NCBI RefSeq assembly: GCF_012034245.1
Contig: NZ_JAATEO010000017.1
Coordinates: 62,001 to 126,000, forward strand
Source of the DNA: Micromonospora thermarum
GTDB lineage: Bacteria; Actinomycetota; Actinomycetes; Mycobacteriales; Micromonosporaceae
DNA length: 64,000 nt
Direction of reading: 5' to 3'
Below the pieces are notes generated by a model that was not told the DNA's origin, made no database searches, and saw only the letters and a list, made by a program, of their open reading frames with translations. Positions 1 to 8,380 of the stretch are shown one piece after another. Every line of letters starts with the position of its first letter. The stretch's first letter is position 1. The translations under genes and the position numbers were made by a program.

Positions 1-240
1 CTGATCGACCGGGGCGAGCCGTTCGCCACCGAGGCGTCGATGGCCAAGCTGTTCGCCAGCGAGGCGGCCGTCCGCGCGGCCAACGACGCGATCCAGGTGT
101 TCGGCGGGTACGGCTACATCGACGAGTACCCGGTCGGCAAGTACCTGCGCGACGCCCGCGTCGCCACCCTCTACGAGGGCACCAGCCAGATCCAGCAACT
201 GCTCATCGGACGAGCGCTCACCGGCGTCAACGCCTTCTAG
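1..240 (+). CDS. Acyl-CoA dehydrogenase, C-terminal fragment (cut by window edge)
   Basis: Frame 1 is open from the first base to the TAG ending at 240, so only the last 79 residues are present. They form the C-terminal helical domain of a flavin acyl-CoA dehydrogenase: the sequence runs GGYGYIDEYPVGKYLRD and then LYEGTSQIQ, the usual segment carrying the catalytic Glu and the FAD-contacting helix. The enzyme would oxidise acyl-CoA to enoyl-CoA in the cytoplasm. A second family member starts 47 bases downstream on the same strand, so the two are probably one operon. Chain-length specificity cannot be told from this piece. Confidence 0.85.
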   Translation: MIDRGEPFATEASMAKLFASEAAVRAANDAIQVFGGYGYIDEYPVGKYLRDARVATLYEGTSQIQQLLIGRALTGVNAF

Positions 241-287
241 CCGGGGCCGACGACCGTACGCCGCACCACAGAGGACCAGGAGGGGAC

Positions 288-1460
288 ATGGACTTCGCGC
301 TCTCGGACGAGCAGCGGGCCATCCGCGACACCGCCCGCGACTTCATCCGCCGGGAGGTGGTGCCGCTGGAACAGGAGGTGCTGCGCCGCGAGCGGGCCCA
401 CCAGCCCGGCCTGGAGCGCAGCGAGCTGCGGGAACTCCAGCTCAAGGCGCGCCGGTTCGGCTTCTGGGGGCTGGCCACCCCCGAGGAGTACGGCGGGATG
501 GACCTGCCCGCGGTCACCCAGTCGCTGATCTGGACCGAGCTTGGCCGGTCGTTCGTGCCGTTCCGCTTCGGCGGGGAGGCGGACAACATCCTCTTCCACG
601 CCACCGAGGAGCAGAAGAAGGAGTTCCTCGTCCCGACCATCGAGGGGGAGCGCATCTCCTGCTTCGCCATCACGGAGCCGGGCGCCGGCTCGGACGCGGC
701 GAACATCAAGCTGCGCGCGCGGCGCGACGGCGACGACTGGATCCTCGACGGCGAGAAGACCTTCATCACGAACGGCAACGACGCCGACTTCGCCATCGTC
801 GTCGCGGTGACCGACCCCGACAAGGGCGCACGCAACGGCGGCGCCACCGCCTTCCTCGTGGACCGGGCGATGGGCTGGCGCTCGGAGTTCATCCAGACCA
901 TGGGTGAGGGCGGACCGGCGTCGCTGATCTTCGACGGCGTCCGCGTGCCGCACCGCAACATCCTCGGCGAGGTCGGGCAGGGCTTCGCGCTCGGCATGGA
1001 GTGGATCGGCAAGGGCCGGTACACCATCCCGTCGCACGCGCTCGGCATCGCCGAGCGGGCCCTCCAGATGGCGATCGACCACGCCAACACCCGGGAGACG
1101 TTCGGCGCGAAGATCGGCACCAACCAGGCCATCCAGTGGATGATCGCCGATTCCGAGACCGAGCTGGAGGCGGCCCGCTGGCTGGTGCTGCGCGCCGCCT
1201 GGACGGTCGACGCCGGTCTCGACCCCCGGCACGCCTCCTCGATGGCGAAGCTCTACGGCGCGGGCATGGTCAACCGGGTGGTGGACCGGGTGCTCCAGAT
1301 CCATGGTGGCATGGGCTACACCCGGGAGCTGCCGATCGAACGCTGGTACCGGCAGGTGCGTCTCTACCGCATCTTCGAGGGCACCGACGAGATGCAGCGG
1401 CTCATCATCGCCCGCGACCTGCTGCGCGGCTACACGAAGGTGGGGGCGCACCTGGCCTGA
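288..1460 (+). CDS. Acyl-CoA dehydrogenase family protein
   Basis: This is a full-length 390-residue flavoenzyme of the acyl-CoA dehydrogenase family. The N-terminal helical domain begins DFALSDEQRAIRD, the middle beta domain has FAITEPGAGSD and the substrate-side TNG stretch, and the C-terminal domain ends with IHGGMGYTRELPIERWYR and YRIFEGTDEMQ, where the Glu of FEGT is the expected catalytic base. The ATG is preceded by a strong AGGAGGGG ribosome site. It follows another dehydrogenase by 47 bases, so the pair probably acts in fatty or branched acyl-CoA catabolism. The exact substrate is unknown. It looks unrelated to the antibiotic genes to the right. Confidence 0.9.
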   Translation: MDFALSDEQRAIRDTARDFIRREVVPLEQEVLRRERAHQPGLERSELRELQLKARRFGFWGLATPEEYGGMDLPAVTQSLIWTELGRSFVPFRFGGEADNILFHATEEQKKEFLVPTIEGERISCFAITEPGAGSDAANIKLRARRDGDDWILDGEKTFITNGNDADFAIVVAVTDPDKGARNGGATAFLVDRAMGWRSEFIQTMGEGGPASLIFDGVRVPHRNILGEVGQGFALGMEWIGKGRYTIPSHALGIAERALQMAIDHANTRETFGAKIGTNQAIQWMIADSETELEAARWLVLRAAWTVDAGLDPRHASSMAKLYGAGMVNRVVDRVLQIHGGMGYTRELPIERWYRQVRLYRIFEGTDEMQRLIIARDLLRGYTKVGAHLA

Positions 1461-1509
1461 GGGCCTCCGGTCGCCCCCGCGACCCGCACGGGGGCGACCG
1501 GACGCCGGG

Positions 1510-2283
1510 TCAGCAGCGCGGCACGTTCGGGATGTACCCGTCGTGGCCGGTGTAGACGTACGCGTCGGCGATGTACCGGCCGGTGCCGATCCGGTCCCAG
1601 ATGGAGCTGGTGCCGTACGTGCCGGTGACGGTGGTGCCGCTGGTCTGGCAGTAGATGGTGACGGTGGTGCCGTCGGCGACGGTGCCGACCGCGTCGTACC
1701 CGGTGCCGGGGCCGGAACGGACGGTGAGCGGGGTGCCGCTGGTGTTGACGGTTCCGGTCGCGGTGCTGCCACCACAGCCGTTGTCGCTGGTGTACGTCTT
1801 CGTGCCCCAGTAGAGGGCCAGGGCGCCGTTGAAACGGACCTGGATGTCGCTGCCATTGAGCCGCTGCTCGTAGTGCAGGTGCGGGCCGGTGGAGCCGCCG
1901 GTGCTGCCGACCCAGCCGATGATCCGGCCGTAGCCGACGGTCTGCCCGACGGAGACGTTGAAGCCGTTGAGGTGCGCGTAGTAGGTGCTGTAGCCGTTGC
2001 CGTGGTTGATCCGGACGTACTTGCCGTAGCTGGTGCCGCCGAGGTCGGTCACCCGGTCGACGGTGCCGGGAGCGCTGGCCACCACCGGGTCGCCGAGGTC
2101 GTCGGTCCGGTTGAAGTCCACCGCGTACGGCGGGCTGTGGTTGGTGCGCGTCTGCCCGGACCAGGACTGGCCGCACGGGAAGGGCACCTTGAACGTCGGC
2201 GCGGCCGCCGCCGGCGCTGCCGGCAGCAGCACGCCGATTGTCAGCAGCACTGCGGCGAGCAGGCCGGTCCACCGCTTACCCAT
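1510..2283 (-). CDS. Secreted M23-family peptidase with SH3-like tail
   Basis: The 257-residue product starts MGKRWTGLLAAVLL and has a classical signal peptide ending near residue 28 (APAAAAPT). The LytM/M23 zinc domain covers roughly residues 40 to 160: an Asp in AVDFNRT and the GPHLHYE motif supply metal ligands. A C-terminal segment of about 60 residues (TPLTVRSGPGTGYDAVG) resembles a bacterial SH3 wall-binding repeat. It is expected to cut or bind peptidoglycan outside the cell. The ATG at 2283 was chosen over longer frames because GGAGGTGCTGG precedes it and the signal peptide begins there. It is divergent from the cellulase gene, with a 164-base gap between them. Confidence 0.82.
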   Translation of the reverse strand: MGKRWTGLLAAVLLTIGVLLPAAPAAAAPTFKVPFPCGQSWSGQTRTNHSPPYAVDFNRTDDLGDPVVASAPGTVDRVTDLGGTSYGKYVRINHGNGYSTYYAHLNGFNVSVGQTVGYGRIIGWVGSTGGSTGPHLHYEQRLNGSDIQVRFNGALALYWGTKTYTSDNGCGGSTATGTVNTSGTPLTVRSGPGTGYDAVGTVADGTTVTIYCQTSGTTVTGTYGTSSIWDRIGTGRYIADAYVYTGHDGYIPNVPRC

Positions 2284-2368
2284 CCAGCACCTCCAATGTC
2301 GAAAAACTTCGATGGCTTGGGGTGAGCGTGACGGATTTCGCCACGGAAGGGAAGGGCCCCGACCTCGA

Positions 2369-2382
2369 TGGAAGCGCTCCCA
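2369..2382. promoter_or_regulatory. CebR-type operator upstream of the cellulase gene
   Basis: The 14-mer TGGAAGCGCTCCCA differs at one position from the palindrome TGGGAGCGCTCCCA, the known binding site of the LacI-family cellobiose repressor CebR in actinomycetes. It lies 66 bases before the cellulase start codon and 86 bases from the M23 peptidase start. The position fits repression of the cellulase until cellobiose is present; the M23 gene could share it. CebR itself is not in the window. Confidence 0.75.
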
Positions 2383-2447
2383 TCGACACGGATCGCCATA
2401 CCGGGCGGGCGATCCGGCCTTCCAACCCCACCACCGAAGGACAGGAC

Positions 2448-4169
2448 ATGCCTGTAAGCGCACGCATGCGGGCCGCCGTCGTGGCGGCCTGCGCCGCCGT
2501 CGGCCTGACCGCCCCCGCGGCGGCGGTCGCGGTCGCCGCGCCCGACACCCCCGCCCCCGTCGTCGCCGCCGCACCCACCGCCGACTGGCTGCACACCGAC
2601 GGCAACCGGATCGTCGACGAGGCCGGCAACCAGGTGTGGTTGACCGGGGTCAACTGGTTCGGCTTCAACGCCTCCGAGCGCGTCTTCCACGGTCTCTGGT
2701 CGGCCAACATCGAGACCATCACCCGACAGATGGCCGAGCGCGGCATCAACATCGTCCGGGTGCCGATGTCCACCCAGCTCCTGCCGGAGTGGAAGGCCGG
2801 CCAGACGGTCGTGCCGAACGTCAACCCGGAGCTGGCCGGCAAGAACAACCTCCAGGTCTTCGACCACTGGTTGCAGCTGTGCGAGAAGTACGGCCTCAAG
2901 GTCATGCTCGACGTGCACAGCGCCGAGGCCGACAACTCCGGTCACGTCTACCCGGTGTGGTGGAAGGGCACGATCACGCCGGAGCTGTTCTACCAGGGCT
3001 GGGAGTGGGTCACCGACCGCTACAACGCCAACGACACGATCGTCGCGATGGACATCAAGAACGAGCCGCACGGCACGCCGAACCAGCCGCCGCGCGCCAA
3101 GTGGGACTCCAGCACCGACCAGGACAACTTCAAGTACGCCTGCGAGACGGCCGGCCGGCGGATCCTCGCCATCAACCCGAACCTGCTGATCCTGTGCGAG
3201 GGCATCGAGGTCTACCCGCGCGCCGGCGAGACGTGGAACTCGCCGAACACCGACCCCGACCTCAGCCCGAACTACCACTACAACTGGTGGGGCGGAAACC
3301 TGCGCGGCGTCGCCCAGCACCCGGTGAACCTCGGCGCGCACCAGGACCAGCTCGTCTACTCCCCGCACGACTACGGGCCCCTGGTGTTCGAGCAGCCCTG
3401 GTTCCAGAAGGACTTCGACAAGAACTCCCTCATCACCGACGTGTGGCGGCCGGTCCTGTGGCAGCACAACGGCAGGTTCGTCAGCCTCGACCACCAGGTG
3501 CGCCTGGGCGGCGCCGCCTCCACCACCGGCATCAGCCTGGCCGAGCGGTACGCGGGCGGCGGGAGCGACACCGTCGCGCCGACCGCTCCCGGACAGCCGA
3601 CCGTCAGTGACCTGACCGCCACCGGCGCCACGCTGACCTGGACCGCCGCCACCGACAACGTCGGGGTCACCTCGTACGACGTGCTGCGGGCGGTCGGGTC
3701 GGGGCCGGCTACCGTCGTCGCCACCGTCTCCGGCACCTCGTACCGGCCGACCAACCTGGCCGCCGAGACCACGTACACGGTCAGCGTGCGGGCCCGGGAC
3801 GCCGCCGGCAACGTGTCGGCACCGTCGGCGGGCCGGACGTTCACCACCCCGGCCGGCGGCGGTGGTGGCGCCGGGTGCACGGCGACGTGGACGGTGACCA
3901 ACTCCTGGCAGGGCGGCTTCCAGGGACAGGTCGCCGTCAAGAACACCGGCACCGGCCCGACCAGCACGTGGCGGGTCACCTGGACCAACCCCACCGGCAC
4001 CGCCATCTCCGCACTGTGGAACGGCAGGCTGACCACGTCCGGCGGCACGAACACCGTGACCAACGAGCCGTACAACGGCACCCTCGCCGCCGGCGCCAGC
4101 ACCACCTTCGGGTTCACCGGCACCGGCGCGGGCACGACGCCGAGCGACCTGGCCTGCACCGCGTCCTGA
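2448..4169 (+). CDS. Secreted GH5-like cellulase with FN3 and CBM2 domains; GH5 domain looks truncated
   Basis: The 573-residue product has a signal peptide to about residue 34, a GH5 endoglucanase domain (LTGVNWFGFN, then KNEPHG carrying the acid/base Glu), an FN3 domain (about residues 380 to 470) and a C-terminal CBM2 cellulose-binding domain (about 475 to 573). After VYSPHDYG and ITDVWRPVLW, GH5 enzymes such as Acidothermus E1 continue into a segment with GEFG holding the nucleophile Glu. Here the chain goes straight to RFVSLDHQVRLGG and the FN3 linker. Roughly 80 residues seem deleted, so hydrolytic activity is doubtful while cellulose binding should remain. The ATG was chosen for the signal peptide and GAAGGACAGG ribosome site; a CebR-type operator lies upstream. 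Confidence 0.8.
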   Translation: MPVSARMRAAVVAACAAVGLTAPAAAVAVAAPDTPAPVVAAAPTADWLHTDGNRIVDEAGNQVWLTGVNWFGFNASERVFHGLWSANIETITRQMAERGINIVRVPMSTQLLPEWKAGQTVVPNVNPELAGKNNLQVFDHWLQLCEKYGLKVMLDVHSAEADNSGHVYPVWWKGTITPELFYQGWEWVTDRYNANDTIVAMDIKNEPHGTPNQPPRAKWDSSTDQDNFKYACETAGRRILAINPNLLILCEGIEVYPRAGETWNSPNTDPDLSPNYHYNWWGGNLRGVAQHPVNLGAHQDQLVYSPHDYGPLVFEQPWFQKDFDKNSLITDVWRPVLWQHNGRFVSLDHQVRLGGAASTTGISLAERYAGGGSDTVAPTAPGQPTVSDLTATGATLTWTAATDNVGVTSYDVLRAVGSGPATVVATVSGTSYRPTNLAAETTYTVSVRARDAAGNVSAPSAGRTFTTPAGGGGGAGCTATWTVTNSWQGGFQGQVAVKNTGTGPTSTWRVTWTNPTGTAISALWNGRLTTSGGTNTVTNEPYNGTLAAGASTTFGFTGTGAGTTPSDLACTAS

Positions 4170-4222
4170 CGGCATCGCCCGCGGGCCGTCGGAGGAGCGG
4201 CCGCCGCACCGGTCCGCGCAGG

Positions 4223-4396
4223 TCGGCGCCGCACGTGGCCGGGATCGCGGCTCTCCTGCTGGGTGGGAACCCGACGCTCACCCCCGCGGCGGTGGAACCG
4301 GCGCTCAAGGCCAACTCCCGGCCGATCCCGGGCACCTGCTCCGGCGGTTGCGGCGCGGGCCTGGTCGACGCCGCGGCGACCGTCGGCGTCGGCTGA
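4223..4396 (+). pseudogene. Remnant of a subtilisin-like (S8) protease C-terminus
   Basis: The frame read from 4223 to the TGA at 4396 encodes SAPHVAGIAALLLGG, then NPTLTPAAVEPAL and PGTCSGGCGAGLVDA. This is the usual end of a secreted actinomycete subtilase, just after the catalytic Ser of the GTSMAAPHVAG motif. The GTSM part with the active-site Ser is gone and no start or upstream protease sequence exists, because the cellulase stops only 53 bases before. The rest of the gene has been lost. The following stretch to 4587 (about 190 bases) shows no gene. Confidence 0.7.
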
Positions 4397-4587
4397 GGCG
4401 GACCCTCCCGACGCGGGCCGGACCCCGCGGTCGCCCGCCGGCCCGTTCCCAGGCCGGCGGGCGACCGTCCCGCTGGGCGGTACGGCCAGCACCGGCTCCG
4501 CTCGGGTGCGTCGGCGCGGCGCGGGCCGGCACGCGGGCGACCGGGACGGGACCGGGGCGTCGCGGCGGCGGGCCAGGGCGGCGGCGG

Positions 4588-5820
4588 TCAGTCGCTGGTG
4601 CCGGGCAGCGGATCGGTGCGGGGCCGTCGGGAACGGAGAACCGGCCAGACCGGCGGCGGGTCGGCGGGTACGAACTCGTGCCCCTCGACCTCGTGCCCCT
4701 CCGGATCGGAGGCGGCCGGGCCCGGCGCTTCCGTGCCGTCCGACCCGACGGGGTCGGGCTGGCCGAGGTCCAGCCGGCTGATCGCCTCGGTCAGCGCCGT
4801 CAACTGGGTGGACAGCTCGGCCACCCGCAGGACCACCTCACGTCGTACCGCCGCCGGATCGACCGCGTCGAGCCCGGATGCGTCCGGAGGGGTGACGTCG
4901 TCGTGCCGCTGCAGCTCGGTCCCGTGGCCGAGGGCGAGCTCCGGGTCGGACAGATCGTCGGCCTCGCGGTGCGGGTCCGTCACGTCGACGCCCAGCCGGG
5001 CCTCCACCGCGTCCGGTTCGTACATCTCCTCGACCAGGCGCAGGTAGAGCTCGTTGGGGTTGGGCAGGTCGACCACCCGGCGCAGGGCGTTGCGGCGGCT
5101 CGCCGACTCCAACTGGAACGTGCCGTAGTTGAGCAGGCGGCCGAGCGGGGACTGGACGTACCGCATGTCGGTCACCCGCAGGAGCGGGATCATGCCCACC
5201 CGGCGGACGAACACCCCCTCGGTCGACATCAGCCGCTTGTTCGTGATCACGAACCGGCCCAGGTACCACCCGAGAACGCGGTACGCGATCAGCAGCACCG
5301 CGCCCACCAGCACGACGGCGATGACCCAGCCCGTGTAGCGGGGGTCGACGCGCTGATCGGCGGCGACCACGCCGAGAACGGCGTAGATCATGATCACACC
5401 GGCGCTCTTCAGCGGGTGGATCCAGTGCCGGCGCCACTCGCCCCGGTACCGCTCGGTGGGGAACAGGTACCGGGCCACGCCGGCGGTGGGTTCGTCCTCC
5501 AGCGGGAGGACCCGCCGGGCACCCAGCAGGTCGTTGGCAACCTCGCCGGCCGGCTCCCGGCCGGTGAGCCGGCGCAGCCGGCTGAGCAGGGCGTCGGCGA
5601 GGAAGCCCAGCCCGGTGCCGAGCTTGAAGAGCTTGCCGGGCCGCTCGTTGATGATGGCCGCGTGCTCCTCGGCGCGGATCTCCGCCCGCTCGTGGTCGTC
5701 CGGGTAGTGCAGGCGGGCCGACCACGTGACCAGCTTGCGGCCGAGCCACGGCGACAGGTCGGTCATCTCGTTGACGACCAGCCCCAGCACCAGCGCCAGG
5801 ACCACCTCGACCGTGCCCAC
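4588..5820 (-). CDS. PH-domain membrane protein of unknown function
   Basis: The 410-residue protein has a hydrophobic N-terminus (VEVVLALVLGLVVNEM), two close transmembrane segments around residues 135 to 185 (AGVIMIYAVLGVVAA and VIAVVLVGAVLLIAY), and then a bacterial PH-like domain (RFVITNKRLMSTEGVF ... IPLLRVTDMRYVQSPLGRLLNYG). The last 140 residues are acidic and low in complexity and probably disordered. Such proteins sit in the membrane with the PH domain in the cytoplasm; no reaction is known. The gene starts with GTG five bases after the PadR regulator, so the two form an operon and this protein is the likely effector of that regulator. Confidence 0.75.
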   Translation of the reverse strand: MGTVEVVLALVLGLVVNEMTDLSPWLGRKLVTWSARLHYPDDHERAEIRAEEHAAIINERPGKLFKLGTGLGFLADALLSRLRRLTGREPAGEVANDLLGARRVLPLEDEPTAGVARYLFPTERYRGEWRRHWIHPLKSAGVIMIYAVLGVVAADQRVDPRYTGWVIAVVLVGAVLLIAYRVLGWYLGRFVITNKRLMSTEGVFVRRVGMIPLLRVTDMRYVQSPLGRLLNYGTFQLESASRRNALRRVVDLPNPNELYLRLVEEMYEPDAVEARLGVDVTDPHREADDLSDPELALGHGTELQRHDDVTPPDASGLDAVDPAAVRREVVLRVAELSTQLTALTEAISRLDLGQPDPVGSDGTEAPGPAASDPEGHEVEGHEFVPADPPPVWPVLRSRRPRTDPLPGTSD

Positions 5821-5824
5821 CGCG

Positions 5825-6178
5825 TCAGCCCGCCGGCCTGGGGTGCGCGGTGCGGCCGAAACCGGGAGCCGGGCGGGGGCGTGGCGGCGGCACCCGGGCC
5901 GGCACGGGGACCTCGCGGCGCGCGGCCTCGGCCCCGCTCGGCGTGAGGCGGTAGTACCGCCGCCGCGGTCCGGCCGGAGAGTCGGCGGGCCGCCGCTCCC
6001 ACGAGCCGGTGATCCAGCCGGCGTCCTCCAGCTGGTCGAGCACCGCGTAGACCGTGGGGCCCGAGCGCCGCACCGACCGCATGATCTGCCAGCCGTGCAC
6101 CTCGGTCTGCTGGTCCCACGCCTCCAGCAGGAGACCGAGCACGTCGAGCAGGGCGTTGGTGATCCGGGGCCGGGCCAT
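5825..6178 (-). CDS. PadR-family transcriptional regulator
   Basis: This 117-residue protein is a PadR-type winged-helix DNA-binding repressor. It begins MARPRITNALLDVLGLLLE and carries the family's recognition region GWQIMRSVRRSGPTVYAVLDQLEDAGWI followed by the wing RRYYRLTPSG. The dimerising C-terminal coiled coil is short and replaced by a Pro/Arg-rich tail. It is directly followed by the PH-domain membrane protein gene, the classical arrangement in which PadR controls its own operon in response to membrane or cell-wall stress. The ligand is unknown. Confidence 0.85.
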   Translation of the reverse strand: MARPRITNALLDVLGLLLEAWDQQTEVHGWQIMRSVRRSGPTVYAVLDQLEDAGWITGSWERRPADSPAGPRRRYYRLTPSGAEAARREVPVPARVPPPRPRPAPGFGRTAHPRPAG

Positions 6179-6304
6179 GTCCCATTCTAGGAACGACCCA
6201 CCACAGTGGAAGGTGTCGGCAATCGGACGTTCCGGCGGCTACGCCGGGTCGGGCGTGGACGTCGGGGCGCGGCAGCCGACGGGCAGGAGGGAGGACGGCG
6301 GGGT

Positions 6305-6601
6305 TCAGGGGCGCCGGCGCCGTTCCACCACGCGGATGGTGTTGCAGACGTCGGCGACGCCGGGGACGTCCCAGGCGAGCTCCCCGGCGGCCGCGCGGGC
6401 GTCGGGGTCGGCGACCGTGCCGGCGAGGATCACCACGCGGTTCTGCACCGTCACCGTGATCTGCTGACGGCGGGTCGTCCAGTCGATGCTGAGCCGCTGC
6501 GCGGCCAGCGCCGCCAGCCGGGTGTCCTCGTCGTCCGGCTGCGGCTGGTCCCACGCTGGGTGGAACGGGTCGTTCTCGGGCAGGGGCCAGGGCATGACCA
6601 T
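6305..6601 (-). CDS. BON-domain protein
   Basis: This is a 98-residue cytoplasmic protein with one BON domain covering about residues 30 to 95: LAALAAQRLSIDW, then VTVQNRVVILAGTVADPDARAAA and WDVPGVADVCNTIRV. The acidic Pro/Trp-rich N-terminus (WPLPENDPFHPAWDQP) is not part of the fold. BON domains are small modules thought to bind phospholipid or other ligands and are often induced by osmotic stress. It has no signal peptide. It stands alone between the PadR gene and the STAS gene. A specific role cannot be given. Confidence 0.7.
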   Translation of the reverse strand: MVMPWPLPENDPFHPAWDQPQPDDEDTRLAALAAQRLSIDWTTRRQQITVTVQNRVVILAGTVADPDARAAAGELAWDVPGVADVCNTIRVVERRRRP

Positions 6602-6671
6602 GTGGTGTCCTCATCCTCGGGTGGGGTCGCGGTGCGGCCGGCGCCGGCCGTCGGCCGGTGTGGGCGTCCGC

Positions 6672-7220
6672 TCAGACGAGCACCTCGGGCTCGGTGGGGG
6701 TGGCGGACCGGTCCGGAACCACCGGGAACGCGGCCTGCAGGCGCATCGTGTGCAGCACCGTCACCACGAACCGGGAGGGGGCGCGCAGGCACAGCACCAT
6801 GCCCCGCTGGCGCGCCTCCTGCCGGGCGCGGACCAGCAGCCCGAGGCCGGTGGAGTCGATGTGCTCGACAGCGGAGAGGTCGACCGTCATCCGGCCGTCG
6901 TGCTCCTCCGCTGCCGCGAGTGCCGCGCGCAGCGGGTCGGTGTCCGGTTCGGCGGCGGCCGGCACCGGACCGGCGATCTCGTCGAGGTCGTCGATCCCGA
7001 GGGGGTACGGGCCGGCCGCCGCCGAACCGGCGGTGGGGAGGGGGGTGCATCGCGGGCACCGGTGCGGGCCCGTCGCGAACGGGGATCCGGTCCATCCGTG
7101 CTCGGACACCAGGGTCCAGACGACCTCGGCGTCGGGCAGGACGACGGCGGTGCTCGCGGCCGTGTCGCCGCAGCCGTCGCAGATCAGGGTCATCACGTGC
7201 TCGTCCGGCACGACGGTCAT
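6672..7220 (-). CDS. STAS-domain anti-sigma factor antagonist with N-terminal zinc-ribbon-like part
   Basis: The 182-residue product has two parts. Residues 1 to about 70 hold two CxxC pairs (CDGCGD and CPRC), which look like a small zinc ribbon. The C-terminal half is a STAS domain with the signature VDLSAVEHIDSTGLGLLVRA, where the Ser of DSTGLG is the site phosphorylated in SpoIIAA/RsbV-type antagonists. It probably takes part in partner switching that frees a sigma factor. Translation is coupled to the upstream membrane protein by an ATGA overlap, and AGGGGAGG precedes the ATG. The fused metal-binding region is unusual for this family and could act as a sensor, which is inference. Confidence 0.75.
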   Translation of the reverse strand: MTVVPDEHVMTLICDGCGDTAASTAVVLPDAEVVWTLVSEHGWTGSPFATGPHRCPRCTPLPTAGSAAAGPYPLGIDDLDEIAGPVPAAAEPDTDPLRAALAAAEEHDGRMTVDLSAVEHIDSTGLGLLVRARQEARQRGMVLCLRAPSRFVVTVLHTMRLQAAFPVVPDRSATPTEPEVLV

Positions 7221-7564
7221 CGGGCCTCCCCTCCCTGGTCCGCCGGCACGGTGGTCGGGTCGGCGGCGGGTCGCCACCGGGTCGTGGCACGGCCCGCCGA
7301 GCGCGGCGCCCGTCCCGCCGTGGCGACGGCGAGCACGACCGCCGTGCCGGCGAAGCCGGCCTGGATGGCCAGCCGGAGCGGGCTGGGCGTGGCGACGTCA
7401 ACCCCGGCGACCCGGGCGCTGATGGTGCCGAGCAGCGCGGCGCCGACGCCCACCGCCAGGGTCAGCCAGACCGGGGCGACCGGCCGCCCGGGGAGGACGA
7501 GCCGCCCCAGCGCGCCGACGGCGAGGCCGACGAGCAGGGCGTGGACGAGTGCGTCGCCGGTCAT
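7217..7564 (-). CDS. Small GlsB/YeaQ-like membrane protein
   Basis: The 115-residue protein has a Gly-rich three-helix membrane core: ALLVGLAVGALGRLVLPG, VWLTLAVGVGAALLGTI and IQAGFAGTAVVLAVA. This matches the GlsB/YeaQ/YmgE (transglycosylase-associated) family of small stress proteins, whose function is not settled. A charged tail of about 30 residues follows. It overlaps the STAS gene start by four bases and lies divergent to the response regulator gene, with 141 bases between. It is probably stress-induced together with the STAS protein. Confidence 0.65.
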   Translation of the reverse strand: MTGDALVHALLVGLAVGALGRLVLPGRPVAPVWLTLAVGVGAALLGTISARVAGVDVATPSPLRLAIQAGFAGTAVVLAVATAGRAPRSAGRATTRWRPAADPTTVPADQGGEAR

Positions 7565-7705
7565 CGTCGCGTCCCTTCGGGCATGTCCTTCACCCTTCAA
7601 GGGGCTCTTGTAGCGGCCGGCGCGGTTGTATGACAGTCCTGTGACAAATCCACGGGCGGGACACCGGAGGTGGGTACCTGCCCCGCTGGCAGGGATGATT
7701 CCGGT

Positions 7706-8380
7706 ATGACAGCCGTACTGGTGATCGAGGACGACGACCGTATCCGGCTGGCGCTGCTGCTCGCGCTGGAGGAGGAGGGGTACGCCGCGCGGGGCGCGGC
7801 GACCGCCGAGGAGGGGCTGCGCCTCCAGCGTTCGGAGCCCGCGGACTACGTGCTGGTCGACCTCATGCTGCCGGGCCTGAACGGGTTCGAGTGCATCCGG
7901 CAGCTGCGCCGGGACGACGACGTCCCGATCGTGGTGGTCAGCGCCCGGGACGACACCCACGACATCGTCGCGGCGCTGGAGGCCGGCGCCGACGACTACG
8001 TGGTCAAGCCGGTCGCCATCAAGGAGCTGTCGGCGCGGCTGCGGGCCCTGCGGCGCCGGGCTCGGGCCCTGACCGCGCCGGTGCCGGTGCAGGTGATCGG
8101 CGACCTGGAGATCAGCCCCGACGCGGGGGAGGTACGGCGGGCCGGGCAGCCGGTGCCGCTGACCCGGACCGAGTTCCGGCTGCTCTGCGAGCTGGCCGAG
8201 CACGCCGGCCGGGTGCTGTCCCGGCAGCAGCTGCTCCAGCGGGTCTGGGGGTACGACACCGGGGACGAGCGCCTCGTCGACGTGCACGTCGGGCGGCTGC
8301 GGCAGAAGATCGAGGCGGAACCGGGCAACCCGCGGCACCTGGTCACCCTGCGCGGGCTCGGCTACAAGCTGCAGCGATGA
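7706..8380 (+). CDS. OmpR/PhoB-family response regulator
   Basis: The 224-residue protein has a receiver domain at residues 1 to 120 (VLVIEDDDRIRLALLLAL, phosphoacceptor Asp in VLVDLMLPG, conserved Lys in DDYVVKP) and a C-terminal winged-helix DNA-binding domain (LTRTEFRLLCELAEHAGRV ... RLVDVHVGRLRQKIE ... TLRGLGYKL). The ATG at 7706 was preferred to an in-frame start 12 codons earlier because the receiver fold begins there. Its stop overlaps the kinase start as ATGA, so they are a cognate pair. The upstream gap contains TGACAG and TGTGACA, a possible self-regulatory site. Confidence 0.92.
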   Translation: MTAVLVIEDDDRIRLALLLALEEEGYAARGAATAEEGLRLQRSEPADYVLVDLMLPGLNGFECIRQLRRDDDVPIVVVSARDDTHDIVAALEAGADDYVVKPVAIKELSARLRALRRRARALTAPVPVQVIGDLEISPDAGEVRRAGQPVPLTRTEFRLLCELAEHAGRVLSRQQLLQRVWGYDTGDERLVDVHVGRLRQKIEAEPGNPRHLVTLRGLGYKLQR

